DNA of 64,000 nucleotides from Pseudoxanthomonas indica (GTDB lineage Bacteria > Pseudomonadota > Gammaproteobacteria > Xanthomonadales > Xanthomonadaceae): the NCBI RefSeq assembly GCF_900167565.1, contig NZ_FUZV01000002.1, positions 62,001 through 126,000 of the forward strand, given 5' to 3'. The notes under the pieces are model-generated. The model had not been told where the DNA came from and did no database searches. It saw only the letters and a program-made list of their open reading frames with translations. A program made the position numbers and the translations under genes. Below, one piece after another: positions 45,168 through 53,446 of the stretch (its first letter is position 1; every line of letters begins with the position of its first letter).

Positions 45168-45649
45168 GTCAACGACTCCACAAAGACGGCGGCGATGGAT
45201 TCAAGGCCGCGCTGGTCTTCTTCATCGAAGCGCGCCAGTTTGGGACTGTCCAGGTCCAATACACCGACCAGTTGTCCGTTCGTGCTCAGCGGGACGACGA
45301 GTTCCGAACGCGAGGCGCTGTCGCAGGCGATATGACCGGGAAACGCGTCGACATCCTCCACCCGCTGCGTCTGCAGCGTGCGGGCGGCAGCGCCGCACAC
45401 GCCCTTGTCCAGCGGAATGCGCACGCAGGCCGGCAGACCCTGGAACGGACCCACCACCAGTTCGGTACCGTCGAAAAAGTAGAAGCCGGCCCAGTTCAGA
45501 TCCGGCAGCGAGTGGTACACCAGCGCTGCCAGGTTGGCGGCATTGGCGATGCGATCCGGTTCGCCGGCCAGCAGCGCGCGGGCCTGGGCGGTCAACTGGG
45601 CGTATTGTTCCGGCTTGCTGCCGGTGAGCATCTGGCTGGTAAAGGACAT
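45164..45649 (-). CDS. msrC: Free methionine-(R)-sulfoxide reductase (GAF)
   Basis: 161 residues forming one GAF domain. It reduces free Met-R-sulfoxide using thioredoxin. The three family cysteines are present at 75 (LPACVRI), 85 (GVCGAA) and 109 (GHIACD), spaced exactly as the E. coli enzyme's three; NWAGFYF and RSELVVP are further marks. It protects the cytoplasmic methionine pool from oxidation. It is first gene of a two-gene unit with the TfoX-C-like protein. Confidence 0.9.
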   Translation of the reverse strand: MSFTSQMLTGSKPEQYAQLTAQARALLAGEPDRIANAANLAALVYHSLPDLNWAGFYFFDGTELVVGPFQGLPACVRIPLDKGVCGAAARTLQTQRVEDVDAFPGHIACDSASRSELVVPLSTNGQLVGVLDLDSPKLARFDEEDQRGLESIAAVFVESLT

Positions 45650-45722
45650 AGCGGGATTCTAATCCGTGGTCCGTAAGGCCACGGTTTTCGCGTATTCGTT
45701 GGGGATTCGGGGAGATAACGGC

Positions 45723-46451
45723 ATGACCGGGCAAAACAGGACGGAAGTGGTCTGGCGCGGCAGTGACAGCACCCGCCTGGAAGCGTTCGTGGACGCGGCA
45801 TTTGCCTTTGCCGTGACGCTGCTGGTCATCTCGGGCGACCACCTGCCCGAAAGCCTGGATGACCTGCTGCGTGCGCTGAAAAACCTGCCGGCGTTCGCCG
45901 CCAGCTTCGCCATGGTGGCCATGTTCTGGTCCGCGCATGTCCGTTGGGCCAGGCAATACCGGATGGAGGGATTTCCGGCCACCCTGCTCAGTCTGCTGCT
46001 GGTGTTCCTGGTGCTGGTGTACGTGTATCCGTTGCGGCTGTTGTTCGGCACCTTCTTCAGCTGGGTGACCGGCGGTTGGGTGCCCATGCCACTGAGCGAC
46101 GTACGCGGCGCGGGCGACATCCTGTTGATGTTCCTCGCCTATGGCGTGGCGTTTGCCTCCATGTCCGCCTGCATCGGTGGTCTCTACCTGTTGGCGTGGC
46201 GCGCCCGCCATCGGATGGGTTGGGACATCGAATCCGCCGCGGCCGCTGCGGGGCAGGTGGCCAGCCACGTCTACTTCGTGCTGGTGGCACTGCTGTCGAT
46301 CCTGATTGTCGCGTTGCTGCCGAAGACGGCAGCTCCTTGGCAGGTTGCCTTGCCGGGTTGCGTGTACTTCCTGCTGTCCTTTACCGGCTGGATCTATACG
46401 ATCGGTCATCGGCGCGCCGGTCGCGTCCTGCAATCGGAATCGCATGCGTAG
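45723..46451 (+). CDS. TMEM175-like (DUF1211) membrane protein
   Basis: 242 residues. The first helix reads RLEAFVDAAFAFAVTLLVI, the position of the TMEM175 selectivity helix (family consensus FSDGVFAIAITLL), so this looks like a bacterial TMEM175-type potassium channel. About six hydrophobic segments are present. It departs from consensus at Ser-Asp-Gly (here Val-Asp-Ala), so selectivity may differ. A GGGGAG ribosome-binding site supports the start. It overlaps bioD by 8 bp in another frame, with no evident functional link. Confidence 0.7.
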   Translation: MTGQNRTEVVWRGSDSTRLEAFVDAAFAFAVTLLVISGDHLPESLDDLLRALKNLPAFAASFAMVAMFWSAHVRWARQYRMEGFPATLLSLLLVFLVLVYVYPLRLLFGTFFSWVTGGWVPMPLSDVRGAGDILLMFLAYGVAFASMSACIGGLYLLAWRARHRMGWDIESAAAAAGQVASHVYFVLVALLSILIVALLPKTAAPWQVALPGCVYFLLSFTGWIYTIGHRRAGRVLQSESHA

Positions 46452-47109
46452 CTTCTTTGTTACTGGTACGGATACCGGTGTGGGCAAGACCCGGGTCAGT
46501 TGTGTCCTGTTGCATGCCCTGCGTCAGCGCGGCTTGCGCGCGGTGGGAATGAAGCCATTGGCCAGTGGCAGCGAGCCCTCGGCGGATGACTGGCGCAACG
46601 ACGATGCCCTGCAATTGCTCGCTGCCAGCGAACCCAAGCCCGCCTATGCGGACTTGAACCCCTACGCCCTGCCAGCCCCGTTGGCGCCGGAAATCGCGGC
46701 CCGCGAGGCAGGCGTCATCATCGAGACGGCGCGCATGCGTCAGGCCTTCGAGCGCCTGCAGGCGATGGCCGATACGGTGGTGGTGGAAGGTGTCGGTGGC
46801 TGGGCGGCGCCCCTGGCGCCCGACCTGGACCAGTTGGATCTGGTGCGTGAGTTCCGCCTGCCCGTGGTACTCGTCGTCGGGATGCGCCTGGGTTGTCTGA
46901 ATCACGCGCGCCTGACGGCTCGAGCGATAGCGGCCGATGGCATTGAACTCATGGGCTGGATTGCCAACGAAGTCGACCCCGAGATGCAAAGGCGGGACGA
47001 AAACTTCGAATTGCTATGCGGCCGGATGGAGGCCCCGTGCTGGGGTCGGCTGCCATATCAGAGGGAGGGCAATCCTGCCGAATCGGCTAGCAGGATCAGA
47101 TTGGACTGA
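46444..47109 (+). CDS. bioD: Dethiobiotin synthetase
   Basis: 221 residues. It makes dethiobiotin from 7,8-diaminopelargonic acid, CO2 and ATP. The P-loop FVTGTDTGVGKT begins at residue 5, MKPLASG (substrate lysine) lies near 36, and VEGVGGWAAPL near 115 gives the conserved Glu-Gly-x-Gly-Gly. The ATG overlaps the 3' end of the TMEM175-like gene by 8 bp. Other biotin genes (bioA, F, B, C) are not in the window. Confidence 0.93.
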   Translation: MRSFFVTGTDTGVGKTRVSCVLLHALRQRGLRAVGMKPLASGSEPSADDWRNDDALQLLAASEPKPAYADLNPYALPAPLAPEIAAREAGVIIETARMRQAFERLQAMADTVVVEGVGGWAAPLAPDLDQLDLVREFRLPVVLVVGMRLGCLNHARLTARAIAADGIELMGWIANEVDPEMQRRDENFELLCGRMEAPCWGRLPYQREGNPAESASRIRLD

Positions 47110-47115
47110 GCGGCC

Positions 47116-47325
47116 TCAGGCTGCTTGCGACAAGCCCAGAATCGGCAAGCGGAATTCGTGCTCACGCAGGCGCGATTCGAGCAGGCTGCCGGCGAGATCC
47201 AAGCAACTGCCGCAGCTGGCCCCACATCCCGTACGCATCGTCAGCTCGGCCACGGTGCGGACACCAGAGGCGGCGGCTTCATGAATCTGGCGGTCAGTGA
47301 CCCCGTTGCAGATGCAGACGTACAC
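47116..47325 (-). CDS. bfd: Bacterioferritin-associated ferredoxin
   Basis: 69 residues from a GTG start (MYVCICNGV). Four cysteines in CICNGV and GCGASCGSC bind a [2Fe-2S] cluster, as in Bfd, which reduces bacterioferritin to release iron. A longer in-frame ATG at 47373 exists, but it overlaps the predicted -10 box, so it would lie upstream of the transcript start; the GTG is preferred. The Fur-type site in the promoter fits the usual induction of bfd by iron starvation. No bfr gene lies nearby. Confidence 0.85.
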   Translation of the reverse strand: MYVCICNGVTDRQIHEAAASGVRTVAELTMRTGCGASCGSCLDLAGSLLESRLREHEFRLPILGLSQAA

Positions 47326-47367
47326 GGCGGGTGGGTGGGTGTGTCGGGCTGGATTGGCCCGGACCCA

Positions 47368-47400
47368 TTTCACCCCGGATGAGAATGATTGTCAATTGTC
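47368..47400 (-). promoter_or_regulatory. bfd promoter with overlapping Fur-like box
   Basis: On the minus strand a perfect -35 TTGACA (47390-47395) is followed after 17 nt by TGAAAT (47368-47373). Overlapping the -35 on the plus strand, GAGAATGATTGTCAATTGTC (47381-47400) resembles the Fur consensus GATAATGATAATCATTATC. Iron-loaded Fur bound here would block RNA polymerase. Confidence 0.72.
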
Positions 47401-47402
47401 GA

Positions 47403-47984
47403 TCACTTGTTTGCATTGGTCCCGTTTAGCGGCGCCCGGCTACGCCGGGGACGCCCATGGTTGGGCTCGCCACGGTCCAGGCGTTTGGGCGCCACGGCCA
47501 GCGTATCGACGACGCTCCGGGCATAGGACGACAAATGACCCAGCGCACGGGCATATACACCGCGCTTGAACATCACCACATGCTCCAGCGGATACCAGAA
47601 ATCGACCCACCGCCAATGGTCGAACTCGGGCGTGTCCGTCAGATCCAGGCGCAGGTGGTCCTCCGCACCGACCAGGCGCAGCAGGAACCAGACCTGTTTC
47701 TGGCCAATACAGACCTGACGTTCGTGGTGGCGGATGGCGCGGGCCGGCAACCGGTAGCGCAGCCAGCCAGGTGTTGCGCCCAAAACTTCCACATGTTCGG
47801 GCAACAGGCCGGTTTCTTCGCGCAACTCACGGTACATGGCCTCGACCGGGGTCTCGTCCGTGTTCATGCCGCCCTGCGGGAACTGCCAACCGTCCCGGCG
47901 CACGCGACGTGCCCAGAACACCCGGCCGTCCGGGCGCATCAGTACGATGCCGACATTAGGTCGGTAACCGTCCGGATCGATCAC
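47403..47984 (-). CDS. rppH: RNA pyrophosphohydrolase RppH
   Basis: 193 residues from a GTG with AGGAG 8 nt upstream, giving [15 protein letters not shown], the standard RppH N-terminus. The Nudix box is complete: [20 protein letters not shown] plus TGL (near residues 37-59). RppH removes pyrophosphate from 5'-triphosphate RNA to start decay. WQFPQGG and the later [19 protein letters not shown] are further family marks. The C-terminal ~30 residues are basic and probably disordered. The bfd promoter begins within 3 bp of its stop. Confidence 0.95.
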   Translation of the reverse strand: MIDPDGYRPNVGIVLMRPDGRVFWARRVRRDGWQFPQGGMNTDETPVEAMYRELREETGLLPEHVEVLGATPGWLRYRLPARAIRHHERQVCIGQKQVWFLLRLVGAEDHLRLDLTDTPEFDHWRWVDFWYPLEHVVMFKRGVYARALGHLSSYARSVVDTLAVAPKRLDRGEPNHGRPRRSRAPLNGTNANK

Positions 47985-48103
47985 GATGCGGACTCCTGAA
48001 TATCTACTGCTTCCGACTCTGCCATGCTGCGCCCGTGGGGACAAGTCGGGCCCGGCCGATTGACAGACTTCGCGCGAGCAGGAAAAATGTGCGGTTCCTG
48101 TCT

Positions 48104-48180
48104 GGCTATGTAGCTCAGCCGGTTAGAGCACAGCACTCATAATGCTGGGGTCGGTGGTTCGAGTCCACCCATAGCCACCA
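48104..48180 (+). tRNA. tRNA-Met (anticodon CAT)
   Basis: 77 nt with encoded CCA. The acceptor stem pairs GGCTATG with CATAGCC, the D-arm has AGCTCAGCCGGTTAGAGC, the anticodon CAT is at 48138-48140, and the T-arm carries GGTTCGAGTCC. The acceptor starts G-C, which fits elongator rather than initiator tRNA-Met. A terminator follows. Confidence 0.95.
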
Positions 48181-48193
48181 AACAGTCAGGAAG

Positions 48194-48216
48194 ACCCCGC
48201 GGAAGCGGGGTTTTTC
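48194..48216 (+). terminator. Intrinsic terminator after tRNA-Met
   Basis: ACCCCGC / GCGGGGT stem (7 bp) with a GGAA tetraloop and a T-run directly after, 13 nt past the tRNA 3' end. Confidence 0.92.
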
Positions 48217-48246
48217 ATTTCCGCGGTGCGCTTCGAAGCGGGATGG

Positions 48247-48849
48247 TCAACGTTGCGGCTTCAATACGAAGCCATGCTTGCGAAAGATGCCCGCAAATTC
48301 CTTGCTGCGCTTTCCGAAGTAGAAGAATGCCTGGCCGCGGGTGTTGCCCGAGACGTGCTTCATGTCGGCATTCCAGAAACTGATTCGGTGATGGGTGAAG
48401 CACAGAGCCGCACACCGACCGACCAGTGCATTGAACCAACGCGTGTCAGTGGCGTTGTTCACAAGCACGATGCCTTCTTCGATATGGCCGAGCGTCAGCT
48501 GGTCGATGAATCGATTGACCGCGCGCGTGCACAGTCCGGCCGAATAGGGCGGATTCATGAATACCCGCACGGGCTTGGTGCGCTGCCATTCGTGGTCGAA
48601 GGCCGAGTTTTCCAGCGTAAAGATGCGCGTGGCGCGCACGATCTTGTTGGCAGCAACCGAAGTGAAAGGATCAAGCTCGATTTCGCCAAGCACAGCGCGC
48701 ACCGAATCCAGATACTCCGGCGGGGTAAACCACGAATCGGAATCGCGCGGCTGACTGGTGGGTACGCGACCGATGTATCCGAGGCGTTTGGCCGAAGCGC
48801 GATTCGCCCGCGCCAGCGGCACCACTTTGCTGCGCTCATTGCCATCCAC
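48247..48849 (-). CDS. Phage-type DNA N6-adenine methyltransferase
   Basis: 200 residues. The catalytic motif NPPY lies at 99-102, preceded by WFTPPEYLDSVR (about 40-51) and LDPFTS, the pattern of the phage DNA N-6-adenine-methyltransferase (Dam) family. It would transfer a methyl group from SAM to adenine N6 in a short DNA site. No restriction enzyme, integrase or other phage gene is adjacent. It lies just after tRNA-Met on the opposite strand, a common integration spot, so it is probably a remnant or a single captured gene. Target site is unknown. Confidence 0.85.
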   Translation of the reverse strand: MDGNERSKVVPLARANRASAKRLGYIGRVPTSQPRDSDSWFTPPEYLDSVRAVLGEIELDPFTSVAANKIVRATRIFTLENSAFDHEWQRTKPVRVFMNPPYSAGLCTRAVNRFIDQLTLGHIEEGIVLVNNATDTRWFNALVGRCAALCFTHHRISFWNADMKHVSGNTRGQAFFYFGKRSKEFAGIFRKHGFVLKPQR

Positions 48850-48935
48850 AGGCGGCTATCCCCTTGTTGCATTCGACCAGGCGCACCAGCGACGCGGGCG
48901 CGTGGCGGGCACTTTAGCCTGCCGCAGGATCGCGC

Positions 48936-49037
48936 TCAAGAATCGCCTTCACCATCGCGGATCTCGTACCACATGCCATTGAGGATCGCGAACGTGGCCG
49001 CCAGGCCGACGCCGAGTATCCAGCTGAAGTACCACAT
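48936..49037 (-). CDS. cydX: Cytochrome bd small subunit CydX
   Basis: 33 residues, easily missed by size. MWYFSWILGVGLAATFAILN is the single membrane helix typical of CydX/YbgT, the small subunit that stabilises the haem b/d site of CydAB. A GAGGTG ribosome-binding site precedes the ATG. It lies 11 bp after cydB on the same strand, the usual cydABX order. Confidence 0.92.
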   Translation of the reverse strand: MWYFSWILGVGLAATFAILNGMWYEIRDGEGDS

Positions 49038-49048
49038 CGCTTCACCTC

Positions 49049-50203
49049 TCAGTAAGCATTTGGATTCTTGCTCTTGCCCAGATGATCGGCACCCACCTTG
49101 CCGCGCAGCACGCGGAAGACCCAGGCGGTGTAAAGCAGGATCAGGGGAAGAAAAATGGCGGTGGCCACCAGCATGACGAACAGGGTCATGTGGCTGGACG
49201 AGGCGTCCCACACGGTCAGGCTGGAACCTGGCTGGACGGAGGAGGGAAGCAGGAAGGGGAAGGTGGTGAACCCCACCGTGAGAATGACGCAGGTGATGGC
49301 CAGCGCCGAACCCAGAAATGCCAATCCCGATCGGCCGACGCGCAAGCACGCCGAACTCGTCAGCAAGCCCGCCACGCTCAATGCCGGCAGCAGCCATAAC
49401 GCCGGCCAGCGCGCGTAGTTCGCCATCCACAAGCCAGGTCCACTGACCACCACCTTGTTCAAAGGATTGGACGGACCCGCGGGGTCGACCGCGACCTGCA
49501 GCGCATAGCCGTTGATCCCGGTGGCGAGCCAGAGCCCGCCCACAACGAACAGAGCCGCTGCCACGACGGCAGACCAACCGCCCAGTCGACGCGCACGGGC
49601 GGAAATGTCGCCGTCGGTCTTGATAGCCAGCATCCCCGCACCATGGGCTACCAGGAGGGTGACACTGACCAGCCCACACAGCAGGGCGAACGGCGTCAAC
49701 AAGGCAAAGAATCCGCCACTGTAGTGCGGTCGCAGAATCTCGTCGAAGTGAAATGGCACACCCAGCAACACGTTGCCCATGGCCACGCCAAACACCAACG
49801 CAGGAACGAGGCCACTGACGAAGAGCGCCCAATCCCACGCAGAGCGCCAACGCGCATCGGGTACCTTGCTGCGGAACTTGAAGCCCACAGGCCGCAGTAT
49901 CAACGCGACCAGGATCAGGTACATCGCCAGGTAGAACCCTGAAAAGCTGACCGCGTACAGGGGTGGCCACGCGGCGAAGACGGCACCGCCGCCCAGGATC
50001 AGCCAGACCTGGTTGCCTTCCCACACCGGCCCAATCACGTTGAGCACGATCCGCCGCTCTTCGTCACTGCGTGCCACTGCCGGCAACAGCGTGGCCACGC
50101 CAAGATCGAAGCCGTCCATGACGGCGAAGCCGATCAGCAATATCCCCAGCAAGAGCCACCAGATCAGGCGCAGGGTGGGGTAGTCGAGTGGAATGGTATC
50201 CAT
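49049..50203 (-). CDS. cydB: Cytochrome bd oxidase subunit II
   Basis: 384 residues with about eight to nine membrane helices. It is the structural partner of CydA in the quinol oxidase that reduces O2 to water at very low oxygen. Family marks are the N-terminal IWWLLLGILLIGFAVMDGFDLGVATLLP and GPVWEGNQVWLILGGGAVFAAWPPLYA. It sits between cydA (15 bp upstream) and cydX, forming one operon read leftward from the shared FNR-box region. Confidence 0.95.
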   Translation of the reverse strand: MDTIPLDYPTLRLIWWLLLGILLIGFAVMDGFDLGVATLLPAVARSDEERRIVLNVIGPVWEGNQVWLILGGGAVFAAWPPLYAVSFSGFYLAMYLILVALILRPVGFKFRSKVPDARWRSAWDWALFVSGLVPALVFGVAMGNVLLGVPFHFDEILRPHYSGGFFALLTPFALLCGLVSVTLLVAHGAGMLAIKTDGDISARARRLGGWSAVVAAALFVVGGLWLATGINGYALQVAVDPAGPSNPLNKVVVSGPGLWMANYARWPALWLLPALSVAGLLTSSACLRVGRSGLAFLGSALAITCVILTVGFTTFPFLLPSSVQPGSSLTVWDASSSHMTLFVMLVATAIFLPLILLYTAWVFRVLRGKVGADHLGKSKNPNAY

Positions 50204-50218
50204 GGGCGGGTTCCCGGG

Positions 50219-51787
50219 TCAGGCCGTGGAGGCGGCCGGCGCCGCGTCGTCTTCGGACTGGGATTCAGACATGCCTTCCGGTCCCTTCACGATGACTTTG
50301 CGCATCAACCAGACGTCGATGATCGCCAAGGTGGTGTAGACGATGACGAAGCCCGCGAGCGAGATCAGGATCTGGTGGAGCTTCAATCCGGATGCCGCGA
50401 AGAATGTCGGCAGGACACCGTCGATGATCCACGGTTGCCGGCCGTACTCGGCGATCAGCCATCCGGCTTCGATCGCAAGCCAGGGAAGCGGCAAGCTGTA
50501 GAAGGCCAGCTTCAGGAACCAGCGGCGTCTCTCAAGCTGTTGCGTGCTCGCTAGCCAGAACGCAAAGGCAAAGAACACGATGAAGTAGAAGCCCACGCCA
50601 ACCATCAGGCGGAAACTCCAGAACAGCGGCGCGACATGGGGAATCGTGTCCATGGAAGCCTGGATGATCTGCGCGTCGGTGGCGCTGGTGATGTCTTCCC
50701 GGTAGCGCTTGAGCAGCAACGCATAGCCCAGATCATGCCAAGTTGACTCGAACACCCGGCGGGCCGTTGCGTCCTCCCGGTTCGCTCGCAGTTTCTGCAA
50801 CGCGTCGTAAGCCACCAGGCCATTGCGGATGCGCTGTTCCGCACGCTCAACCAACTCCTGGATGCCCGGCATTTCCTTGTTGAAGGAACGCGTCCCGATG
50901 ATGCCCATCACGTACGGGACATGGACCGCGTAGTGGTTGACGCGCTCGGCCTGGTCCGGGATCGCAAAGATGTTGAACCCGGCCGGCGCCGGTTCGGTCT
51001 CCCACATGGCTTCGATGGCGGCCAGTTTCATCTTCTGGTTCTCGCCGGCTACATAGCCGCTTTCGTCACCCAGCACCACCACCGACAACGCCCCGGCCAG
51101 ACCAAAGCTGGCGGCCACCGCCATCGAGCGCTTGGAAAAGGCCACATTGCGGCCCCGCAACAGGTACCAGGCACTGATGGCGGTCACGAAGACCGCCCCC
51201 GTCACATAGCCGGCGCTGACGGTGTGGACGAACTTGGCCTGCGCCACCGGGTTGAAGATGACCGCCATAAAGTCGGTCACTTCCATCCGCATTGTTTCCG
51301 GATTAAACGTAGCGCCGACCGGGTATTGCATCCAACCATTGGCGATGAGGATCCACAGGGCCGAGAAGTTCGAGCCCAATGCGACCAGCCAGGTCACCAT
51401 GAGGTGCTGTACTTTGGACAGCCGGTTCCAGCCGAAGAAAAACAGGCCGATGAAGGTGGCTTCCAGGAAGAAGGCCATCAAGCCTTCAATCGCCAATGGC
51501 GCACCGAAGATATCGCCCACATAGTGGCTGTAGTAGGACCAGTTCATGCCGAACTGGAATTCCATGACAATGCCGGTGGCCACGCCCATGGCGAAGTTGA
51601 TGCCGAACAGGATGCCCCAGAACAACGTCATCCTTCGCCAGATGTCGCGCCCCGTCATGACATAAACACTCTCCATGATGGCGATCATGAAGGACAGGCC
51701 CAGCGTCAACGGCACGAACAGAAAGTGGTACATGGCGGTCAGCGCGAATTGCAAGCGTGACAGCTCGACAACAGTCATATCCGGCAT
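50219..51787 (-). CDS. cydA: Cytochrome bd oxidase subunit I
   Basis: 522 residues from MPDMTVVELSRLQFALTAMYHF; a second ATG three codons later is possible. It carries the haem b558, b595 and d ligands: His in the first helix (YHFLFVPLTLG), GRQPW, and others. The Q-loop carries KLAAIEAMWETEP, the quinol-binding segment with conserved Lys and Glu. Length and the C-terminal Q-loop insert fit the long (E. coli-type) CydA subfamily. First gene of cydABX, divergent from ccoN with an FNR/ANR box between. Confidence 0.95.
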   Translation of the reverse strand: MPDMTVVELSRLQFALTAMYHFLFVPLTLGLSFMIAIMESVYVMTGRDIWRRMTLFWGILFGINFAMGVATGIVMEFQFGMNWSYYSHYVGDIFGAPLAIEGLMAFFLEATFIGLFFFGWNRLSKVQHLMVTWLVALGSNFSALWILIANGWMQYPVGATFNPETMRMEVTDFMAVIFNPVAQAKFVHTVSAGYVTGAVFVTAISAWYLLRGRNVAFSKRSMAVAASFGLAGALSVVVLGDESGYVAGENQKMKLAAIEAMWETEPAPAGFNIFAIPDQAERVNHYAVHVPYVMGIIGTRSFNKEMPGIQELVERAEQRIRNGLVAYDALQKLRANREDATARRVFESTWHDLGYALLLKRYREDITSATDAQIIQASMDTIPHVAPLFWSFRLMVGVGFYFIVFFAFAFWLASTQQLERRRWFLKLAFYSLPLPWLAIEAGWLIAEYGRQPWIIDGVLPTFFAASGLKLHQILISLAGFVIVYTTLAIIDVWLMRKVIVKGPEGMSESQSEDDAAPAASTA

Positions 51788-51927
51788 GGCGTTGATTCGG
51801 CAGCGGAGTACGGGAGTGATTCTAGTCTCAGATGGCGGCGGCATGGGGCGACATTCGGTCGCATACCGGATATCGGCTCCCGCCAGCGATCATCTAGCCT
51901 CCCGGGGTGGCTCAGGCGACGGCGAGA

Positions 51928-51941
51928 TTGATTGAAATCAA
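51928..51941. promoter_or_regulatory. FNR/ANR box between cydA and ccoN
   Basis: TTGAT-TGAA-ATCAA, an exact match to the FNR/ANR consensus half-sites with 4-nt spacing. It lies 53 bp before the ccoN ATG and 141 bp before the cydA ATG, in the only gap between two divergent low-oxygen oxidase operons. A -10-like AAGAAT at 51965-51970 would place the box near -41 for ccoN, the activating position. Confidence 0.9.
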
Positions 51942-51993
51942 TGCGTCCGGGGTCTGTGGCTGTGAAGAATGTGACATCGATGGAGGAGGCCGC

Positions 51994-53433
51994 ATGCTAG
52001 GGGTCCAAAGCACATATAACGACAAGGTGGTGCGTCAGTTCGCGGTCATGACCGTGGTCTGGGGCATCGTGGGCATGGCCGTGGGCGTGCTGATTGCCGC
52101 CCAGCTCTACTGGCCTGCATTGAACTTCGACCTGCCCTGGCTGAGCTACGGCCGGCTGCGGCCACTGCACACCAACGCGGTCATCTTCGCGTTCGGGGGC
52201 AGCGCGCTGTTTGCGACCAGCTTGCATGTGGTCCAACGCACCTGCCATGTGAGGTTGCTCTCGGACAAGCTGGCGGCCTTCGTGTTCTGGGGATGGCAGC
52301 TCGTCATCCTGGCAGCCGCCATCACCCTGCCTCTGGGACTCACCCAGGGTAAGGAGTATGCCGAGCTGGAGTGGCCCATCGACCTGCTGATCACGGTCGT
52401 CTGGGTGGCCTACGCGGTGCTGTTCTTCGGCACCATCGCCAAGCGCAAGGTCAAGCACATCTACGTCGCCAACTGGTTCTACGGCTCGTTCATCATCGCC
52501 GTGGCCCTGCTACATATCGTCAACAATCTTGCGATTCCGGTGGGCCTGACCAAGTCCTATCCGGTCTACAGCGGCGCTGTCGATGCCATGGTCCAGTGGT
52601 GGTACGGACACAACGCGGTGGGCTTTTTCCTCACTGCCGGCTTCCTGGGCATGATGTATTACTTCGTGCCCAAGCAGGCCGGTCGCCCGGTCTATTCGTA
52701 CCGCCTCTCCATCGTCCACTTCTGGGCGCTGATTGCGGTCTACATGTGGGCCGGTCCCCATCACCTGCACTACACCGCGCTGCCCGACTGGGCGCAGTCG
52801 CTGGGCATGGTGTTCTCGTTGATCCTGCTGGCCCCGTCCTGGGGTGGCGCACTCAACGGCGTGCTGACCCTGTCGGGCGTCTGGCACAAGCTGCGCACTG
52901 ACCCGATCCTCAAGTTCCTGATCGTGGCCATCTCGTTCTACATGATCGCGACTTTCGAAGGACCGATGATGTCGATCAAGACGGTCAATTCGCTGAGCCA
53001 TTACACCGACTGGACCGTGGGTCATGTACACGCGGGCGCATTGGGCTGGGTGGCGATGATTTCGGTGGGTTCCATCTACGCGCTGCTGCCGCGCCTGCTG
53101 GGCCGCGAGCAGATGTATTCGGTCAAGGCCATCGATCTGCACTTCTGGCTGCACACCTTGGGCGTGGTGTTCTACATCGCCTCCATGTGGATTGCCGGCG
53201 TCATGCAGGGAATGATGTGGCGGGCCACCAACGACGACGGCACGCTGACCTACAGCTTCGTCGAGGCGCTGAACTTCACGTATCCCTTCTACCTGATTCG
53301 CCTCGGCGGCGGCCTGCTGGTCCTGGGCGGCATGGGCGTGATGGCCTGGAATACGTGGAAGACCTTCGCCACCGCGCCTTCGACCGCGCCGCAGGAGATC
53401 CTGCCGGTCGATGTTTCCGAAGCGCGCGCCTGA
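51994..53433 (+). CDS. ccoN: cbb3 oxidase catalytic subunit I
   Basis: 479 residues, 12 membrane helices. It is the haem-copper oxidase subunit that reduces O2, with haem b, haem b3 and CuB. Conserved His ligands are seen in [14 protein letters not shown] (helix 2), [18 protein letters not shown] (CuB region with the cross-linked Tyr motif), [11 protein letters not shown], and [18 protein letters not shown] just before MLGVQSTYN fixes the start. First gene of ccoNOQP, with the FNR box 53 bp upstream. Confidence 0.96.
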   Translation: MLGVQSTYNDKVVRQFAVMTVVWGIVGMAVGVLIAAQLYWPALNFDLPWLSYGRLRPLHTNAVIFAFGGSALFATSLHVVQRTCHVRLLSDKLAAFVFWGWQLVILAAAITLPLGLTQGKEYAELEWPIDLLITVVWVAYAVLFFGTIAKRKVKHIYVANWFYGSFIIAVALLHIVNNLAIPVGLTKSYPVYSGAVDAMVQWWYGHNAVGFFLTAGFLGMMYYFVPKQAGRPVYSYRLSIVHFWALIAVYMWAGPHHLHYTALPDWAQSLGMVFSLILLAPSWGGALNGVLTLSGVWHKLRTDPILKFLIVAISFYMIATFEGPMMSIKTVNSLSHYTDWTVGHVHAGALGWVAMISVGSIYALLPRLLGREQMYSVKAIDLHFWLHTLGVVFYIASMWIAGVMQGMMWRATNDDGTLTYSFVEALNFTYPFYLIRLGGGLLVLGGMGVMAWNTWKTFATAPSTAPQEILPVDVSEARA

Positions 53434-53446
53434 GGACAAGACCGAC

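Noticed and set aside
47326..47373. N-terminal extension of Bfd from the ATG at 47373
   Set aside because: That ATG overlaps the predicted -10 box and would precede the transcript start; the extension does not resemble Bfd proteins.
48104..48935. Attachment-site repeat of tRNA-Met flanking the methyltransferase
   Set aside because: I looked for a second copy of the tRNA 3' end in the following 800 bp and found none, so an intact integrated element is not supported.
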